64,000 nucleotides of DNA from Kastovskya adunca ATA6-11-RM4 (GTDB lineage Bacteria > Cyanobacteriota > Cyanobacteriia > Cyanobacteriales > Coleofasciculaceae): assembly GCA_019359445.1 (NCBI GenBank), contig JAHHHJ010000001.1, positions 1-64,000 on the forward strand. The letters run 5' to 3'. Positions within the stretch are counted from its first letter, which is position 1; each line of letters opens with the position of its first letter. The notes beneath the pieces were generated by a model that was not told the DNA's origin, searched no databases, and saw nothing but the letters and a program-made list of their open reading frames with translations. This document shows positions 61,993-64,000 of this stretch, piece by piece. The position numbers were made by a program, and so were the translations under genes.

Positions 61993-63729
61993 ATGCAAGT
62001 ACAGAGTTTTCTAGACCGTTACCGCCAAGGAGAACGTGATTTTTCCCATATTGACCTGAGTGGGGCAAGCTTGAGTGGGGCAAATCTTCGGAACATCAAT
62101 TTGACAGGGGCTAATCTCACCAGAGTCAATTTGAGCTGGGCGTCTTTAAACAATGCCCAACTGACAGGAGCTAATCTGAGTCAAGCCGATTTACACAGCG
62201 CTACCTTCAACAAAACTAATCTTGACCAGGCAATTTTAAGTGCGGCAAAGCTGACGAAAATTGACTTGCGTTTAGCAACGTTACAAAAAGCAGACTTGAA
62301 TTGGGCGGTGCTGCAAGAGGCTGATTTGAGTGGGGCTAATCTCAATCAAGCCAAACTAGACCAGATTAATTTGGAGCAGGCGAAACTCAATGGCACCCAA
62401 CTCATTGAGACAGAACTGATGGAGGCGAATCTCTGTCGCGCCACCCTGATTGGGGCGAATCTCTCTGGGGCAAATCTGCGGGAAGCCCATCTCGAAGAAG
62501 CCAATTTACGCGACGCAATTTTAGTCGGCGCTAACTTAACGGAAGCTAACCTGAGGGCGGCTTATTTACGAGGAGCGAATTTCTCTGAGGCAGATTTGCA
62601 TCGGGTAATTCTGAGTGGTGCAGATCTCAGTGAAGCCAATCTCAACAATGCTGACTTGAGCCGAGCAAACCTGAGTGGGGCGTATCTACTAAAAGCCAGC
62701 TTGCGTAAAACCCATTTAGTCCGAGCAATTTTGCAAGACGTTTATTTGTTACGTGCTGACTTGTCTGATGCCAATCTACGCGGGGCAGACTTACGGCGAG
62801 CGGATTTGAGTGGGGCGTACCTAAGGGAGACAACGCTGAGTGAGGCAAATTTGAGTGAGGCTTTTTTATTAGAAACTCACCTGATTGGCACGAATCTTAG
62901 TCGGACGGAAATGACAGGCTGTTGCATCCACGGCTGGCACCTCGAAGATGCTGATTTATCAAAAGTTGAGTGTCGTTATGTCTTCACTCGCTTTGACTAT
63001 GCCTCGAAAAGTGCTGGCGAGCGCTATCCACAATCCCGCGATTTCCAGCCAGGGGAACTGGGGTGTCTGTACACGGCGGATGCCAATTCCACCATCGAAG
63101 TTCAATTTCAAACCGCTCCTCATTGGGCAACACTGGTGTTTGCCCTGGCTCAGTTGGAGTTGGAGTGCTCCAATTTACAACTGATGATCAAAACCTACAC
63201 CGCAACGGACGGTAACTATCTCCTGCACCTAGGAGCCAGTCGAGTAATCAACACGCAGGTCTTAACTGGGCGGCTTTTGGTGCTTTATGAATCGCTGCTG
63301 CCGCGATTGGCTACCCAGGGTCAAAAAATCTTGGATTTGCTGGAAATTACTGAGCCTCTTGAGGCATTGCCTATCGACCTGCCCACACAAACGGGGACAC
63401 CACCCCCCTTACCTGTACTGGATCAGCGGCGACGGTTGTATCAAGAGGTCGTCACCCAAATCCAACATATCCTTATGTCTCAGGCTCCTGAGCAATTTGT
63501 AAAAAGCGTACAGCGGTTACTTGAGTTTCTCAAGCAACAGGGAATTTCCACCGAGGAGATTCAAAAGAAAATCATTAGAAACATGATTATCAAGCGGGCT
63601 GAACGTGACCCAGCATTCCAAAAACAGCTCCTGCATTGGGAAAAAACTGCCGAGGAAGCCGCCCGTTTTTCCTCAGTGGGGCAGGCAATGCGTTGGGCGA
63701 TCGCCTCCATTTGGTCTGAGAAAACTTAG
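61993..63729 (+). CDS. Large pentapeptide-repeat protein with C-terminal domain
   Basis: A 578-residue protein without signal peptide. Residues ~20-325 are about 60 pentapeptide repeats (GANLRNINLTGANLTRVNLS, EANLRDAILVGANLTEANLR), predicted to form a long right-handed beta helix of roughly 15 coils. The non-repeat C terminus (~330-578) includes VFTRFDYASKSAGERYPQSR, QFQTAPHWATLVFALAQLEL and a helical end (QKKIIRNMIIKRAERDPAFQ). Similar C-terminal parts occur in other cyanobacterial pentapeptide proteins with effector-associated or unknown roles. Function unknown. ATG 61993 lies behind a possible masking hairpin. Confidence 0.85.
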   Translation: MQVQSFLDRYRQGERDFSHIDLSGASLSGANLRNINLTGANLTRVNLSWASLNNAQLTGANLSQADLHSATFNKTNLDQAILSAAKLTKIDLRLATLQKADLNWAVLQEADLSGANLNQAKLDQINLEQAKLNGTQLIETELMEANLCRATLIGANLSGANLREAHLEEANLRDAILVGANLTEANLRAAYLRGANFSEADLHRVILSGADLSEANLNNADLSRANLSGAYLLKASLRKTHLVRAILQDVYLLRADLSDANLRGADLRRADLSGAYLRETTLSEANLSEAFLLETHLIGTNLSRTEMTGCCIHGWHLEDADLSKVECRYVFTRFDYASKSAGERYPQSRDFQPGELGCLYTADANSTIEVQFQTAPHWATLVFALAQLELECSNLQLMIKTYTATDGNYLLHLGASRVINTQVLTGRLLVLYESLLPRLATQGQKILDLLEITEPLEALPIDLPTQTGTPPPLPVLDQRRRLYQEVVTQIQHILMSQAPEQFVKSVQRLLEFLKQQGISTEEIQKKIIRNMIIKRAERDPAFQKQLLHWEKTAEEAARFSSVGQAMRWAIASIWSEKT

Positions 63730-63876
63730 GGGTTTTCCTAGAAGTTTTGGAGAATAACCTGATCTTTTGGTTACGAAACGCATAAAAGATTACAAAGATT
63801 GCAACGTTACTTGGCAGTTGGCTCCTCGTTTCGGCTAGAATCGAGCGCGAATGTGGTGTTTTGAGGAGTTCAAACT

Positions 63877-64000
63877 GTGAAATCTGCTTTAAGTTTAGGA
63901 AAGACGACTTCCTCGGCTTTAATTTTTGCAACGATTGGTTGCTTGGTAAGCAGCATCTCGGCTGCCCAAGCCACCCCTGGCATTGTTTCTAGCACGGTAG
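63877..64000 (+). CDS. Exported protein, N terminus only (cut by window edge)
   Basis: GTG at 63877 follows GAGGAG (63863-63868) by 8 bp and opens a frame still running at the last base. The 41 visible residues are a signal peptide: KSALSLGKTTSSALIFATIG followed by CLVSSISAAQA, with cleavage probable after AQA, then TPGIVSSTV. Nothing of the mature protein can be identified. Confidence 0.75.
   Translation, partial: MKSALSLGKTTSSALIFATIGCLVSSISAAQATPGIVSSTV

Overview
The window is chromosomal DNA of a cyanobacterium. Evidence for this is ndhO (thylakoid NDH-1), a CpcT-type phycobiliprotein lyase, an ABA4-like carotenoid protein, DUF1816 and DUF1818 genes (families largely restricted to cyanobacteria), a cyanobacterial omega subunit, dense HIP1 octamers (GCGATCGC) both inside and between genes, and the short tandem repeats typical of large filamentous genomes. 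A filamentous Microcoleus/Coleofasciculus-like organism is likely, but the genus cannot be fixed from this sequence.

Layout. 0-25 kb is mostly housekeeping: ndhO, malate dehydrogenase, an ABC1/UbiB kinase, GDP-mannose pyrophosphorylase, an LCP cell-wall ligase, a lumen-type pentapeptide protein, an SGNH hydrolase, rpoZ, DUF1818, tRNA-Pro(GGG), msrA, tldD, an Uma2 nuclease-like gene, the formaldehyde-detoxification pair frmA-fghA, a YqeY-like gene, an N-formylglutamate amidohydrolase, a TPR protein, a phytase-like esterase, cpcT, Ap4A phosphorylase, and a TetR regulator fused to a tyrosine-recombinase-like domain that faces a fatty-acid desaturase across two palindromic operators. 25-45 kb is almost entirely signal transduction: a seven-domain response regulator, a 1,473-residue multi-PAS kinase and a CheY-like receiver; a SPOR-FecR-CHASE2/GGDEF/EAL set; and a four-gene module of coiled-coil protein, OmpA-domain protein, Ras-like GTPase and PAS kinase. 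46-55.5 kb is a polysaccharide cluster with six glycosyltransferases and an ABC exporter (Wzm/Wzt type), bracketed by two paralogous CBS-like histidine kinases, one of which has a damaged ATP lid. 58-64 kb holds a DUF318/TIGR03943 permease pair, an Ig-like/propeller protein, a large pentapeptide-repeat protein and a truncated exported protein at the right edge.

How the parts fit. ManC (4.3-5.4 kb) could supply GDP-mannose and the LCP protein could attach glycan to the wall, while the 46-55 kb cluster builds and exports a glycan. The neighbouring c-di-GMP and kinase genes are plausible controllers of surface behaviour; this link is inference from position.

The most interesting candidates are the OmpA/GTPase/kinase module (39.2-44.2 kb), whose OmpA protein carries a roadblock/longin-like domain next to a Ras-like GTPase, and the TetR-recombinase fusion with its operator pair. 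Several palindromic, MITE-like and STRR repeats occupy the intergenic spaces. All family calls come from reading motifs by eye; no database search was run.
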